Shown here: positions 1-10,096 of the stretch, in pieces
How the letters are laid out: every line of letters begins with the position of its first letter
Numbering within the stretch: position 1 is the stretch's first letter
NCBI GenBank assembly: GCA_947501215.1
Contig: CANMUS010000001.1
Coordinates: forward strand, 124,001 to 188,000
Source of the DNA: an uncultured Erythrobacter sp.
Lineage (GTDB): Bacteria > Pseudomonadota > Alphaproteobacteria > Sphingomonadales > Sphingomonadaceae
Direction of reading: 5' to 3'
DNA: 64,000 bases
Notes under the pieces: model-generated
Seen by the model: only the letters and a program-made list of their open reading frames with translations
Told to the model about the DNA's origin: nothing
The model's database searches: none
Made by a program: the position numbers and the translations under genes

Positions 1-43
1 GGGGGTCGCTTGTCGCTATAGACGGGTGGCCCCTCTCATGCGG

Positions 44-469
44 TCAGCGGGGCGTCGCTCCGCGAAACCTGACGAGCAGATCGTAGGCCGAGACATCGGG
101 TGCGCCTGCAACCCGCATACCGTTCCTCAGCCAGAAGGCGTGTTTCACGATTTCGGCCTGCTGCTCGATCCCGTACCGCTCCAGCCCCCATCCGGGCTTC
201 AGTGCATAGTCGTAACGCGCCCAGGGCATCCGCCGCGTGACGAGATACCAGCGGCCCTTGGCCTGGACCTGCCAGACGTGGACCAGTTCGTGAATGAACA
301 GGCCCTGCCGTGTCAGGCTCGCCGTGCTGAAATCGTCGCAATAGGCTTTGCTATGCGGATGGAAGTGAAGATGGCCGCGCGGGGCCATGGTGACCCGGCG
401 CGGCTGGAACGGAAACCACTTGCGACGCTTGATCGTGACCCGGTTGTAATCGATGGCGTTGCCGAACAC
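44..469 (-). CDS. HExxH zinc-metallopeptidase-like protein (sphingomonad 'vgr-related' type)
   Basis: Small protein with a H-E-L-V-H motif followed by VWQ and, about 45 residues later, a GIEQQAEI segment that could supply the third zinc ligand, as in gluzincins. It resembles the proteins named vgr-related in sphingomonads; no function is established, and the name does not imply a type VI secretion link here. The only canonical start in this frame is GTG at 469, but family-like coding (S-L-T-P-G-E-V-A-L-A-R) continues upstream to about 514. An ATG at 549 lies in another frame and would join this one if the C5 run at 513-517 had one more base. The true N-terminus is therefore probably lost to a frameshift or sequencing error. 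It lies just downstream of the copper chaperone gene on the same strand. Confidence 0.7.
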   Translation of the reverse strand: MFGNAIDYNRVTIKRRKWFPFQPRRVTMAPRGHLHFHPHSKAYCDDFSTASLTRQGLFIHELVHVWQVQAKGRWYLVTRRMPWARYDYALKPGWGLERYGIEQQAEIVKHAFWLRNGMRVAGAPDVSAYDLLVRFRGATPR

Positions 470-582
470 GGTCCGCGCGAGGGCGACTTCGCCGGGAGTG
501 AGTGATCGCTCGCCCCCGGCGGGACAAGATGCAGCGCTTTCATCCGCATGGCTTTCCAGGCCGAGTGTATCGGTGGGTCCGC

Positions 583-1065
583 TCAGCGATCATCCCCGGC
601 AGCGACGATCTCGACATCGGTGGTCATGCTCTTGCCGCCTGCAACCGTTAGCGTCATCGCAGTCGTGCCGCCGGCCTCGAGTGCGGGGTCGAGGTCGAAA
701 GCCATCACATGCTTGCCGCCCGGTTCGAAACTCGCGCTGTCGCCGGCATTCAGCGTCAGCGGACCCATCTCGCCCATGACCATCTCACCGCTCCACTCCG
801 TCGTATCATGGATCTGGGCGCTGCTGGCCCCTTCCACAGATGCGCTGCGGATGGCGACATTGCGCTCGCCGACGTTGGTCACTTCGAAATAGATCGCTCC
901 GGGATTGCCGGATACGGCCGGCAAAACGAGCCGCGCATCGCTCACTTCGAGCCTCGTCGGGTTCGCCTCTGCCGCGGCCTGCGAGGCGTCTCCTCCGTCG
1001 GAGCAGGCAGCGACCGAAAAGGCTGCGACGGCAACAGCATATGGGGCGAAACGCGCGACATTCAT
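583..1065 (-). CDS. periplasmic copper chaperone, PCuAC family lipoprotein
   Basis: 160 residues. The N-terminus is a lipoprotein-type signal ending in A-A-C at about residue 21. The body matches the PCuAC (DUF461) fold. The copper-binding signature H-x10-M-x21-H-x-M is exact: His of QIHD, Met of MVMG, then K-H-V-M. Proteins of this family bind Cu(I) in the periplasm and deliver it to cytochrome oxidase CuA or other cuproenzymes. The usual Sco1 partner is not adjacent; the HExxH gene follows downstream with about a 35-bp gap to its likely ATG, so the two may be co-transcribed. Confidence in family is high, in exact target low. Confidence 0.9.
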   Translation of the reverse strand: MNVARFAPYAVAVAAFSVAACSDGGDASQAAAEANPTRLEVSDARLVLPAVSGNPGAIYFEVTNVGERNVAIRSASVEGASSAQIHDTTEWSGEMVMGEMGPLTLNAGDSASFEPGGKHVMAFDLDPALEAGGTTAMTLTVAGGKSMTTDVEIVAAGDDR

Positions 1066-1114
1066 GGATTGGCCTCCGTGTGCAACAAGCTTCGAAAACT
1101 AGCCGCGCGGGTCC

Positions 1115-1142
1115 CTTGTGCCAAGCAAAACCGCTCCTATAT
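1115..1142 (+). promoter_or_regulatory. predicted sigma-32 (RpoH) heat-shock promoter of dnaKJ
   Basis: CTTG at 1115-1118 and CCTATAT at 1136-1142, with 15 bases between the CTTGTG hexamer and the -10. This fits the alphaproteobacterial RpoH pattern (CTTG... / CYTATNT). It lies about 110 bp upstream of the dnaK ATG, where a heat-shock promoter is expected. Match by eye; transcription start not known. Confidence 0.7.
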
Positions 1143-1253
1143 CCCGTGCGTAACACACCTAACACACCACCACTCGAACGAGCCGCCGAGTGGTTCCGCC
1201 CGTAGCGGGGAACCGACAGAGCGGTGTCCAACGAAGCAATTGATGGGGAAACC

Positions 1254-3182
<1,929 letters not shown>

Positions 3183-3200
3183 TCGCTGATGAAAATCGAC

Positions 3201-3232
3201 CCGCCACCGGTGCTCACACGCTCCGGTGGCGG
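3201..3232 (+). terminator. hairpin between dnaK and dnaJ (attenuator-like)
   Basis: Perfect 10-bp inverted repeat: CCGCCACCGG at 3201-3210 and CCGGTGGCGG at 3223-3232, loop 12 nt, followed by TATGATTTTGG rather than a clean T run. It sits in the 73-bp dnaK-dnaJ gap. It may be a partial terminator or mRNA-processing/stabilising stem that keeps dnaK above dnaJ. Function is inferred from position only. Confidence 0.55.
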
Positions 3233-3255
3233 TATGATTTTGGGTAGGGAAAACA

Positions 3256-4374
3256 ATGTCAGCGACTGAAATCGATTTTTATGAATTGCTGGGCGTGTCC
3301 CGCGATGCGGACGGCGCGACGATTAAGAGCGCTTATCGCAAGCTCGCGATGAAGCACCACCCGGATCGCAATCCGGGCTGCACCGAGAGCGAGGCGAAGT
3401 TCAAGGCGGTCAGCGCCGCTTACGACTGCCTCAAGGATCCGCAGAAGCGCGCGGCTTACGACCGCTTCGGCCATGCTGCCTTCCAGAACGGCGGACCGGG
3501 CGGCGGGCATCCCGGCGCGGATTTTGGTGACATCGGCGATATTTTCGAGACGATTTTCGGCAGCGCCTTCGGTGGCGGCGGTCGCGCGCAGGCACGGCGC
3601 GGGGCGGACTTGCGCTACGACATGCAGGTCGATCTCGAAGACGCCTTCCATGGCATATCGACCGAACTGGAAATCGAAGTCTCGCAGAATTGCGACACCT
3701 GCCACGGTTCTGGCGCCACGCCCGGTACGCAGGCGCGGACCTGCAACCTGTGCAACGGCCGCGGGCAGGTCCGCGCCAAACAGGGCTTCTTCGTGGTCGA
3801 GCGGCCATGCCCAAACTGCCACGGCAGCGGACAGGTCATCACGTCGCCTTGCCGCGATTGCCGCGGGGAAGGGCGGGTCGACCGGGTGCAAAAGCTCGAA
3901 GTGGACATTCCGCCCGGCGTTGACACCGGCACGCGCATCCGCCTGTCGGGCAAGGGCGAAGCAGGCCCGCGCGGTGCGCCTCCAGGCGATCTTTACATCT
4001 TCGTCCATGTGAAGCCGCACCAGATCTTTCAGCGCGAAGGCACCACGCTCGCCACCCGCGTCCCGATCAGCTTCACCAAGGCCGCGCTCGGCGGTTCGAT
4101 CGAGATTCCGAACATCGATGGTGACGAGGTGACGATTGAAATTCCGGCAGGCATCCAGTCCGGCAAGCAGCTGCGCCAGCGCGGCGCGGGCATGCCGGTG
4201 TTGCAGGGCCGCGGGCGCGGCGACCTGGTGATCGAGATCGCCGTCGAAACGCCTACGAAGCTCAGCAAGGAACAGCGGGCGCTGCTCGAGGAATTCCGCG
4301 AGACCGAGACCGGCGACGAATGCCCTGAAAGCCGCGGCTTCTTCGACAAGCTGAAAACCGCGCTCGGCGGCTAG
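3256..4374 (+). CDS. dnaJ: co-chaperone DnaJ (Hsp40)
   Basis: 372 residues. The N-terminal J domain has the H-P-D tripeptide (KHHPDRNPG). A Gly/Phe-rich stretch follows, then the four CxxCxGxG zinc repeats (CDTCHGSG, CNLCNGRG, CPNCHGSG, CRDCRGEG), then the two C-terminal beta-barrel peptide-binding domains. This is a complete class I DnaJ that stimulates DnaK ATPase and presents substrates. It is second in the dnaKJ operon, after a 10-bp hairpin. The start ATG is preceded by an AGGGAAAAC ribosome-binding site. Confidence 0.99.
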   Translation: MSATEIDFYELLGVSRDADGATIKSAYRKLAMKHHPDRNPGCTESEAKFKAVSAAYDCLKDPQKRAAYDRFGHAAFQNGGPGGGHPGADFGDIGDIFETIFGSAFGGGGRAQARRGADLRYDMQVDLEDAFHGISTELEIEVSQNCDTCHGSGATPGTQARTCNLCNGRGQVRAKQGFFVVERPCPNCHGSGQVITSPCRDCRGEGRVDRVQKLEVDIPPGVDTGTRIRLSGKGEAGPRGAPPGDLYIFVHVKPHQIFQREGTTLATRVPISFTKAALGGSIEIPNIDGDEVTIEIPAGIQSGKQLRQRGAGMPVLQGRGRGDLVIEIAVETPTKLSKEQRALLEEFRETETGDECPESRGFFDKLKTALGG

Positions 4375-4382
4375 CTCGACAG

Positions 4383-4417
4383 CTCTCTCGGCTGGCTCTA
4401 CCAAAGCCCCGAGGGAG
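4383..4417 (+). promoter_or_regulatory. hairpin that includes the ribosome-binding site of the MBL gene
   Basis: CTCTCTCGG (4383-4391) can pair with CCGAGGGAG (4409-4417) with one G-U pair. The right arm contains GAGGGAG, the likely Shine-Dalgarno sequence for the ATG at 4424. It may act as a weak terminator of dnaKJ or reduce translation of the next gene. Prediction by eye only. Confidence 0.35.
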
Positions 4418-4423
4418 ACTGCC

Positions 4424-5314
4424 ATGACCAAATCGTTCGCATTCGCTGCCGGTGCCATCGCGCTGCTGGCTGCGCCTTTGTCCGCCCAGCGCAATTTCGA
4501 CGAGGTCGAGATCACCGCCGAGGAAGTCGCACCCGGTATCGCCGTGCTGTTCGGCGCGGGCGGCAATATCGGCGTGAGCTACGGCGAGGACGGCACGGTC
4601 CTGATCGACGACCAGTTTGCCCCGCTGACCGCAAAGATCGAGGCGGCGATCGCAGCGCTCGGCGCGCAGCCGGTCGACTATGTGATCAACACGCATTGGC
4701 ATGGCGACCACACGGGCGGGAACGAGAACCTCGGCGAGAAGGGCGCGCTCATCTTCGCCCATCACAATGTCCGCACCCGCCTCGCCGACGGGCGAGAGGG
4801 CGATAATCCGATCGCGCCTGCGGCCAAGGCAGCCTTGCCTGTCGTGACTTACGGACAGGGCGTCACCATGCATCTGAACGGCTATCGCACGGATGTGATG
4901 TTCGTCGGCGGCGGCCATACCGATGGTGACAGCGTGGTCATGTGGCACGGCGCCAATGTTGTTCACATGGGCGACCTCTATTTCAATATCCCCGGTTTCC
5001 CGTTCATCGATACGACGTCGGGCGGTAACGTGATCGACGCGATGAACTCGCTCGATGCGGTGATCCGCATGATCGACGACCAGACGGTGGTCATCCCCGG
5101 ACATGGTCCGGTGTCGAACAAGTCCGAATTGGTCGCCTATCGCACAATGATCGGGCAGGCGGTCGATCGGGTCCGCGCGCTTAAGGATGAGGGTATGAAT
5201 TACGAGCAGGTCGTGAAGTCGCGACCGCTCTCCCAGTTCGACCGCGGTGAAGGGTTCATCGATGCCGACGGATTCGCAGGGGCAATATACCGCAGCCTCG
5301 AAGCGCGCGACTAA
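4424..5314 (+). CDS. secreted MBL-fold metallohydrolase
   Basis: 296 residues with a cleavable Sec signal (hydrophobic core then A-P-L-S-A-Q). The metal motif H-W-H-G-D-H occurs in INTHWHGDHTGG, with later GGGHTDGDS, MGDLYFN and PGHGP segments that supply the remaining zinc ligands. This is a periplasmic metallo-beta-lactamase-superfamily hydrolase; the substrate cannot be read from sequence, and it should not be called a beta-lactamase without assay. It follows dnaJ by 49 bp and meets the patatin-like gene tail to tail. Confidence 0.9.
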   Translation: MTKSFAFAAGAIALLAAPLSAQRNFDEVEITAEEVAPGIAVLFGAGGNIGVSYGEDGTVLIDDQFAPLTAKIEAAIAALGAQPVDYVINTHWHGDHTGGNENLGEKGALIFAHHNVRTRLADGREGDNPIAPAAKAALPVVTYGQGVTMHLNGYRTDVMFVGGGHTDGDSVVMWHGANVVHMGDLYFNIPGFPFIDTTSGGNVIDAMNSLDAVIRMIDDQTVVIPGHGPVSNKSELVAYRTMIGQAVDRVRALKDEGMNYEQVVKSRPLSQFDRGEGFIDADGFAGAIYRSLEARD

Positions 5315-5318
5315 CGCA

Positions 5319-5333
5319 CTGCCCCTAGGGCAG
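5319..5333. terminator. short hairpin between convergent genes
   Basis: CTGCCC-CTA-GGGCAG, a perfect 6-bp stem with a 3-nt loop. The loop is the TAG stop codon of the minus-strand patatin gene. There is no T tract, so termination activity is uncertain. Confidence 0.3.
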
Positions 5334-7640
5334 GCGCTCGCTCACTTCACGGCGGAGCTGGTCGATCAGCCTGACCGAGCAGCGCCCGGCGACAAGCTCC
5401 TCGTCGAGGATCGCGTGGAAAGCGTCGCGCTTGTATTCGCGGCAAGCCCCGTCGGGCAGGGGCTCGGGCATGGTGGAGCTGACGATGTCTATCATCCGCT
5501 CTGCTCCGTGCAGACGGCCCCAAAGGTAATCGTTCTCGCGATAAGCTCGGCTGAAGAATGCTCCGAAATTGTAGAACTCGATGCCGCGCAAGGTCGCTTG
5601 CGTACCACCTTCGCGAATACTGCGCGCATCGTCCGGACTGATCCGGTCGACTTTCACAACATCGAATTCGGTCAAACCCTCGTTGCGCGACAGGGCTAGA
5701 GTGGCCGTGTCGTAGAAGGGAAAGCCGAGGTAGGCGAAGAGCATGCGCCGCCGAAGGTTCTTCGGCATTTGCTCCAGCGCCTCGGCCAGCATTACCTCCG
5801 CCCGATCGTCGATCTCCGGCAACAGCCGTTTGGCATCGAGCATGTCCAGCAGCGTGCCGGGATCGGCCAGCACCTGCTCGGCGACGCCTTCGAAGGCCGG
5901 CCCGAGTGCGGCGGTGCCTTCCTTCTCGAAATACAGGGATAAGATCGCATAGACAGTGTCCCGGGCTTGCTGCAGCGCCTCGTCGGGAATCTCCGGATCG
6001 GCTTCCCAGTCACGAGCCAACCTGCGGGCAAGCAGGCGCAGGCGGCGGATGCGGAAACCGATATCGTGCTCGCGGAAGAAGGCGATGGCTTGCGGCGTCG
6101 CCCCGCCTCCGGGCAAAGACAACATGTCGAGCCCGCGCCGGTGCAATTCGGCTCGCAGAACCGCCTCGATCGGTCCGGTATCGTTCAACGCCAGGCCCGG
6201 TGCGGCAGCCATCGTGAGGCGGGCCAGCCTTTGCACAATCCCGCTAAGCTTTGCCTGCGCGTAGGAATGGAACGCGTATCCCGCCTGCTCCACTGCCGCC
6301 TGCTGAGCCTTGCGTCGCCAATTGCCGAGCCGCGCCGGGGTGGGGCGGTTCAGGAAAAGCGTGCGACCGAACAGCTTCTCGACGGCTGCATCGACTTCGG
6401 GCCGGAGCGAAGAGACGATCCGTCCGATCCGCTCCGCCTCGCGCGTCTGGTCCTCGAGCTGCTCCAGATTGTCGCGGATGGGTTGTTCACGCGGGATGGT
6501 GGAGAGCGAGCCGAAGATGGCAGAGAAGAACCCGACCGGCTGGTGTTTCCCGCCATCGGGTTTGCCGAACCTGTCGGGCCGCGGGTCAACGTAGATGAAC
6601 CGGCGGTCCACCTCGCGCTGGGCCGGACGGCCTCGCAGCGCACCGATCGCGCCGGCGAAGGGCTTGTTGACCAGCACCGACCCGTCGATCAGGGAAACGT
6701 GATCGGTGGTTTCGCGCATCACATGCACCGGCATGATTCGTTCGAGGAAGGCGTCCCGCCCCGTCCAGCTCCTCCCGCTTGCATCCGATAGCGCGTCCAT
6801 TTCGTCGAGGCGTAGCGGTGGAAAAGCGCCGGGGAAACTGGCGGTGGCCCGCGCCGCGAACACAAGTTCGAGTGGATTGGCCAGCCCCTCGCCTCCGTGC
6901 TTCGGCGTCTTCTCGCGGAAGGAAATCGGCATGCGGTGCTCGGTATCTTCGACCACTGGTGGACTGTTGAGATGGAGCAGCTCCATGTGACCGTGAAAAT
7001 CGGTCGCCGTGACATAGAGATCGAGCGGGTGCCCCGGCGGGAGCAATGGCGCTTCGGCGCGCGTGTGCTCCATGGCCGCAAAAGCCCGCTCCAGCAGCCG
7101 GGAAAAGCCCAGTCCCGAAAACGGCGGTTCGAACCAGCGACCGCGGATCAGGTGCGATACCTTGCGCTCTACCTCCCGCCGAGTCTCCGGTGCGACCGTG
7201 TCCGCAATATCGCTTCCCGGTCTGCTGAGCAGCCAATTGGCGAAGGGCTGGGCCCAGATCTTTGAGAGTCGCCAGTTTGGCTTGGCCTCGGGATCGACCA
7301 GCTCGTCGACATCGGCCACTTCCAGCCACAAATCGGTCAACGGTTCCAGCGACTGGCCGGAATAGATCGCCTGCGCCAAAAACACGGCATTGATCCCGCC
7401 CGCACTCGCGCCGCTCATGATATCGGGCAGCACCCGCAGACGAAGGTCATGGCGCTCCTCCATCTGCTCGAACAGGCGGCGATAGACCGCATCGACGCCG
7501 TTGCGCGGTGCATTCTCGCTATGAAAATCGCGGCTTGCCCGGGCAAGCTGCCACAATTCGCGCGTGACGCCGTGCATGTAGACCGCCAGGCTCACCCCGC
7601 CATAACAGACCAGCGCTATTCGTAATTCTTTCTGGCGCAT
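5325..7640 (-). CDS. patatin-like phospholipase-related protein
   Basis: 771 residues. The N-terminal region begins R-I-A-L-V-C-Y-G-G-V-S-L-A and carries the nucleophile elbow G-A-S-A-G (MSGASAGGINA) and the catalytic Asp in LIDGSVLVNKPF, the Ser-Asp dyad of patatins. A long C-terminal region without recognised catalytic motifs follows, as in the large bacterial patatin-related proteins, which usually exceed 700 residues. Likely a lipid acyl hydrolase; the substrate is unknown. No transmembrane segment or signal is obvious. The gene is divergent from radA across 71 bp. Confidence 0.85.
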   Translation of the reverse strand: MRQKELRIALVCYGGVSLAVYMHGVTRELWQLARASRDFHSENAPRNGVDAVYRRLFEQMEERHDLRLRVLPDIMSGASAGGINAVFLAQAIYSGQSLEPLTDLWLEVADVDELVDPEAKPNWRLSKIWAQPFANWLLSRPGSDIADTVAPETRREVERKVSHLIRGRWFEPPFSGLGFSRLLERAFAAMEHTRAEAPLLPPGHPLDLYVTATDFHGHMELLHLNSPPVVEDTEHRMPISFREKTPKHGGEGLANPLELVFAARATASFPGAFPPLRLDEMDALSDASGRSWTGRDAFLERIMPVHVMRETTDHVSLIDGSVLVNKPFAGAIGALRGRPAQREVDRRFIYVDPRPDRFGKPDGGKHQPVGFFSAIFGSLSTIPREQPIRDNLEQLEDQTREAERIGRIVSSLRPEVDAAVEKLFGRTLFLNRPTPARLGNWRRKAQQAAVEQAGYAFHSYAQAKLSGIVQRLARLTMAAAPGLALNDTGPIEAVLRAELHRRGLDMLSLPGGGATPQAIAFFREHDIGFRIRRLRLLARRLARDWEADPEIPDEALQQARDTVYAILSLYFEKEGTAALGPAFEGVAEQVLADPGTLLDMLDAKRLLPEIDDRAEVMLAEALEQMPKNLRRRMLFAYLGFPFYDTATLALSRNEGLTEFDVVKVDRISPDDARSIREGGTQATLRGIEFYNFGAFFSRAYRENDYLWGRLHGAERMIDIVSSTMPEPLPDGACREYKRDAFHAILDEELVAGRCSVRLIDQLRREVSERLP

Positions 7641-7711
7641 CGCGTCCGGTTTGCACGGCTACATCGCAGATGGCAATTGCGTTCCGCAAATGTTCCGGTT
7701 AGCAAGCGACC

Positions 7712-9079
7712 ATGGCAAAGCCCAAGAAACGCTATGTCTGCCAAGCCTGTGGCAGTGTCTCCCACCGCTGGCAGGGCCAATGTGCCGATTGCGCCGAGTG
7801 GAACACGTTGACCGAGGACGCGCCGGCGACGGTCTTCTCGCTGAAGCACGACCTGTCCAGCGGGGGCAGGGCGGTCGAGTTCGTCGATCTCGACAAGCCG
7901 GGTGCGATGCCGACACGCCAACCGACCGGTCTGGCGGAGTTCGACCGTGCGTTGGGCGGCGGGCTGGTCCCCGGTTCGGCGATCTTGATGGGCGGCGATC
8001 CCGGGATCGGCAAATCGACCCTCCTGCTGCAGGCCGCGGGAAAGATCGCGCGCGAGGGGCACGGCGTCGTCTACGTCAGCGGCGAGGAGGCGACCGGGCA
8101 AGTCCGCATGCGCGCCGCGCGCCTCGGACTGTCCGACGCGCCGGTCAAGCTCGCTGCGGCAACCGGTGTGCGCGATATCCTGACCACGCTGGGTCAGATG
8201 GAAGCGCCGAGCTTCCTCGTGATAGATTCCATCCAGACGATGCATTCGGATACGATCGAGGGCGCTCCGGGTACGGTCAGCCAGGTGCGTGGCTGCGCGT
8301 TCGAGCTGATCCGCTACGCCAAGGAAAACGATGTTGCGCTGGTGCTGGTGGGCCACGTCACCAAGGACGGCAATATCGCCGGGCCGCGCGTGCTCGAACA
8401 CATGGTCGATGTGGTGATGAGCTTCGAGGGCGAGCGCAGCCACCAGTACCGCATCCTGCGCGCGCTCAAGAACCGCTTCGGCGCGGTGGACGAGATCGGC
8501 GTGTTCTCGATGGCGGGTGAGGGGCTGGAGGAGGTTGCCAATCCTTCGATGCTGTTCCTTTCGGGGCGGGACGAGCCGATGGCGGGCAGCGCGGTGTTTC
8601 CGGCCATCGAAGGGACGCGTCCGGTGCTGCTGGAAATCCAGGCGCTGATAGTGCGGCTGCAATCGGGCGCAACGCCGCGCCGCGCGGTCGTCGGTTGGGA
8701 CAGCGGGCGCCTCGCCATGTTGCTCGCGGTGCTCGAATCGCGCTGCGGGCTCAATTTCAGCTCGGCGGAAGTCTATCTCAATGTGGCGGGCGGCTATCGC
8801 CTGTCCGACCCGGCGGCAGACCTTGCCGTGGCAGCAGCGCTGATAAGCGCGTTGGCCGACAAGCCTTTGCCGGATCGCAGCGTCTGGCTCGGCGAAGTCT
8901 CGCTTGCCGGGGAAATTCGTGCCGTCGCGCATGGTGGCTTGCGCCTGCGTGAGGCAGCGAAACTCGGTTTCGAGCGAGGCTTCGGGCCGGTCGATACGAA
9001 AGGCAAGGATGCCACACTCGATTACAAGGGTTTGGGACAACTCGCCAATCTCGTTGACCGGGTGATTGGCAGCGCATAA
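7712..9079 (+). CDS. radA: DNA repair protein RadA
   Basis: 455 residues. N-terminal zinc finger C-Q-A-C ... C-A-D-C; RecA-like core with Walker A GGDPGIGKST and Walker B LVIDSIQ; the RadA signature K-N-R-F-G; and a Lon-protease-like C-terminal domain. RadA promotes branch migration of recombination intermediates. It heads a run of same-strand genes (cvpA, Fe-S scaffold-like, MFS, alr). Confidence 0.98.
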   Translation: MAKPKKRYVCQACGSVSHRWQGQCADCAEWNTLTEDAPATVFSLKHDLSSGGRAVEFVDLDKPGAMPTRQPTGLAEFDRALGGGLVPGSAILMGGDPGIGKSTLLLQAAGKIAREGHGVVYVSGEEATGQVRMRAARLGLSDAPVKLAAATGVRDILTTLGQMEAPSFLVIDSIQTMHSDTIEGAPGTVSQVRGCAFELIRYAKENDVALVLVGHVTKDGNIAGPRVLEHMVDVVMSFEGERSHQYRILRALKNRFGAVDEIGVFSMAGEGLEEVANPSMLFLSGRDEPMAGSAVFPAIEGTRPVLLEIQALIVRLQSGATPRRAVVGWDSGRLAMLLAVLESRCGLNFSSAEVYLNVAGGYRLSDPAADLAVAAALISALADKPLPDRSVWLGEVSLAGEIRAVAHGGLRLREAAKLGFERGFGPVDTKGKDATLDYKGLGQLANLVDRVIGSA

Positions 9080-9093
9080 TTCTGCTCCCCGTC

Positions 9094-9618
9094 ATGACGG
9101 GTTTCGATTTAATAGTGCTGTTCATCGTCGGCATTGCGGCGGTCGGCGGTTTCATGCGCGGTTTCGTGCAGGAATTTTTCTCGCTCGCGGCGTGGGTGCT
9201 TGCGGTGTTTGCAATCAAGCAGCTCCACACACCCTTGACGCTGTTCATGCAGGACTACCTTGGGTCGGGCATCACGACCACGCTGCTGACTTTCACCATC
9301 CTGCTGCTGATTCCCTATGCGGCGATGAAGGTCATCGCCAGCAATGCCAGTTCCGCATCCAGCGGCACGGTCCTCGGACCGATCGACCGCGTGCTGGGCT
9401 TCGGCTTCGGGGCGATCAAGGGCATCGTAATCGCCGTGGTCGCTTTCTCCCTGCTGGTGCTCGGCTACGACGACATCTGGGGCTACAAGGGTCGCCCGGC
9501 ATGGATCACGACCGCTCGTAGCTACGAGCTCGTCGATGCCGGCTCACGGTCTTTGTCCGACGTTCTGGCAGAGAGGCGCGCTCGCCTTCGCGGCGAAGAG
9601 GCCGCCGAAGCCGAATGA
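9094..9618 (+). CDS. CvpA family membrane protein
   Basis: 174 residues with about four hydrophobic segments in the first 120 (starting DLIVLFIVGIAAVGGF and including the family pattern G-F-M-R-G-F-V-Q-E) and a charged C-terminal tail rich in Arg and Glu. CvpA-family proteins are inner-membrane proteins linked to colicin V production and envelope stress; their biochemical role is unsettled. Starts 15 bp after radA and overlaps the next gene by 4 nt (ATGA). Confidence 0.9.
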   Translation: MTGFDLIVLFIVGIAAVGGFMRGFVQEFFSLAAWVLAVFAIKQLHTPLTLFMQDYLGSGITTTLLTFTILLLIPYAAMKVIASNASSASSGTVLGPIDRVLGFGFGAIKGIVIAVVAFSLLVLGYDDIWGYKGRPAWITTARSYELVDAGSRSLSDVLAERRARLRGEEAAEAE

Positions 9619-10055
9619 CGGCGCCAGGGCGGACTACGCTTTACTCCCCGCAACTGCTGGCTCTCGCGGTCGAGCTGGCGGATATTCCTCTCGATCCTCA
9701 TGCGCCGCATTCTGGTGAAGTGCGTTCGCGCACCTGCGGAAGCACGCTGGCGATCGGTTGCGCAATCGATGGCGCTGGCGCGATATCCAATATCGGTATG
9801 AAGGTGAGTGCCTGCGCGGTCGGCCAGGCAGCCGCGGCGATCTTTGCGAGCGACGCAGTCGGCAGGAACTTCGCAGACCTGGAGGAAGCGGAGCGGAGCA
9901 TCGCCGCGTGGTTGTCGTCTGGGGGCGAGCTGCCGGACTGGCCGCGCCTCGGCATGCTCGAACCGGCCCTGCCGCATCAAGGCCGTCACGAAGCGATCCT
10001 CTTGCCGTGGAGAGCTGCGCTGGACGCGCTTTCCAAGGAAACAGCCGCCCGCTAA
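9615..10055 (+). CDS. iron-sulfur scaffold-like protein (IscU/SufU-related)
   Basis: 146 residues. The N-terminal half aligns by eye with IscU/SufU: the segment around Cys41 (R-S-R-T-C-G-S-T-L) and Cys67 (VSACAVGQAAA). The third cluster ligand, near the C-terminus in SufU (K-C-A-T-L-A-W pattern), is replaced: the corresponding stretch reads R-H-E-A-I-L-L-P-W. So only two of three ligand positions are clear, and scaffold activity is doubtful. Overlaps cvpA by 4 nt, implying translational coupling. Confidence 0.75.
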   Translation: MTAPGRTTLYSPQLLALAVELADIPLDPHAPHSGEVRSRTCGSTLAIGCAIDGAGAISNIGMKVSACAVGQAAAAIFASDAVGRNFADLEEAERSIAAWLSSGGELPDWPRLGMLEPALPHQGRHEAILLPWRAALDALSKETAAR

Positions 10056-10096
10056 ACCCGGGCAAACAGCGCTAAAGGGCAATTGGGGAGCGACGC

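Noticed and set aside
4334..4360. TTCTTCGACAAGCTGAAAACC resembling the REP arm
   Set aside because: Codes for F-F-D-K-L-K-T in DnaJ and lacks the inverted partner.
3259..4566. 435-codon open frame opposite dnaJ
   Set aside because: Antisense to four intact zinc repeats; no start context, no recognisable domain.
4424..5314. MBL-fold gene as a beta-lactamase resistance gene
   Set aside because: Only the general HxHxDH fold is visible; substrate residues of class B enzymes cannot be confirmed.
5319..5333. possible att or inversion site (CTGCCCCTAGGGCAG)
   Set aside because: Simple 6-bp palindrome at a convergent gene pair; no integrase or direct repeat nearby.
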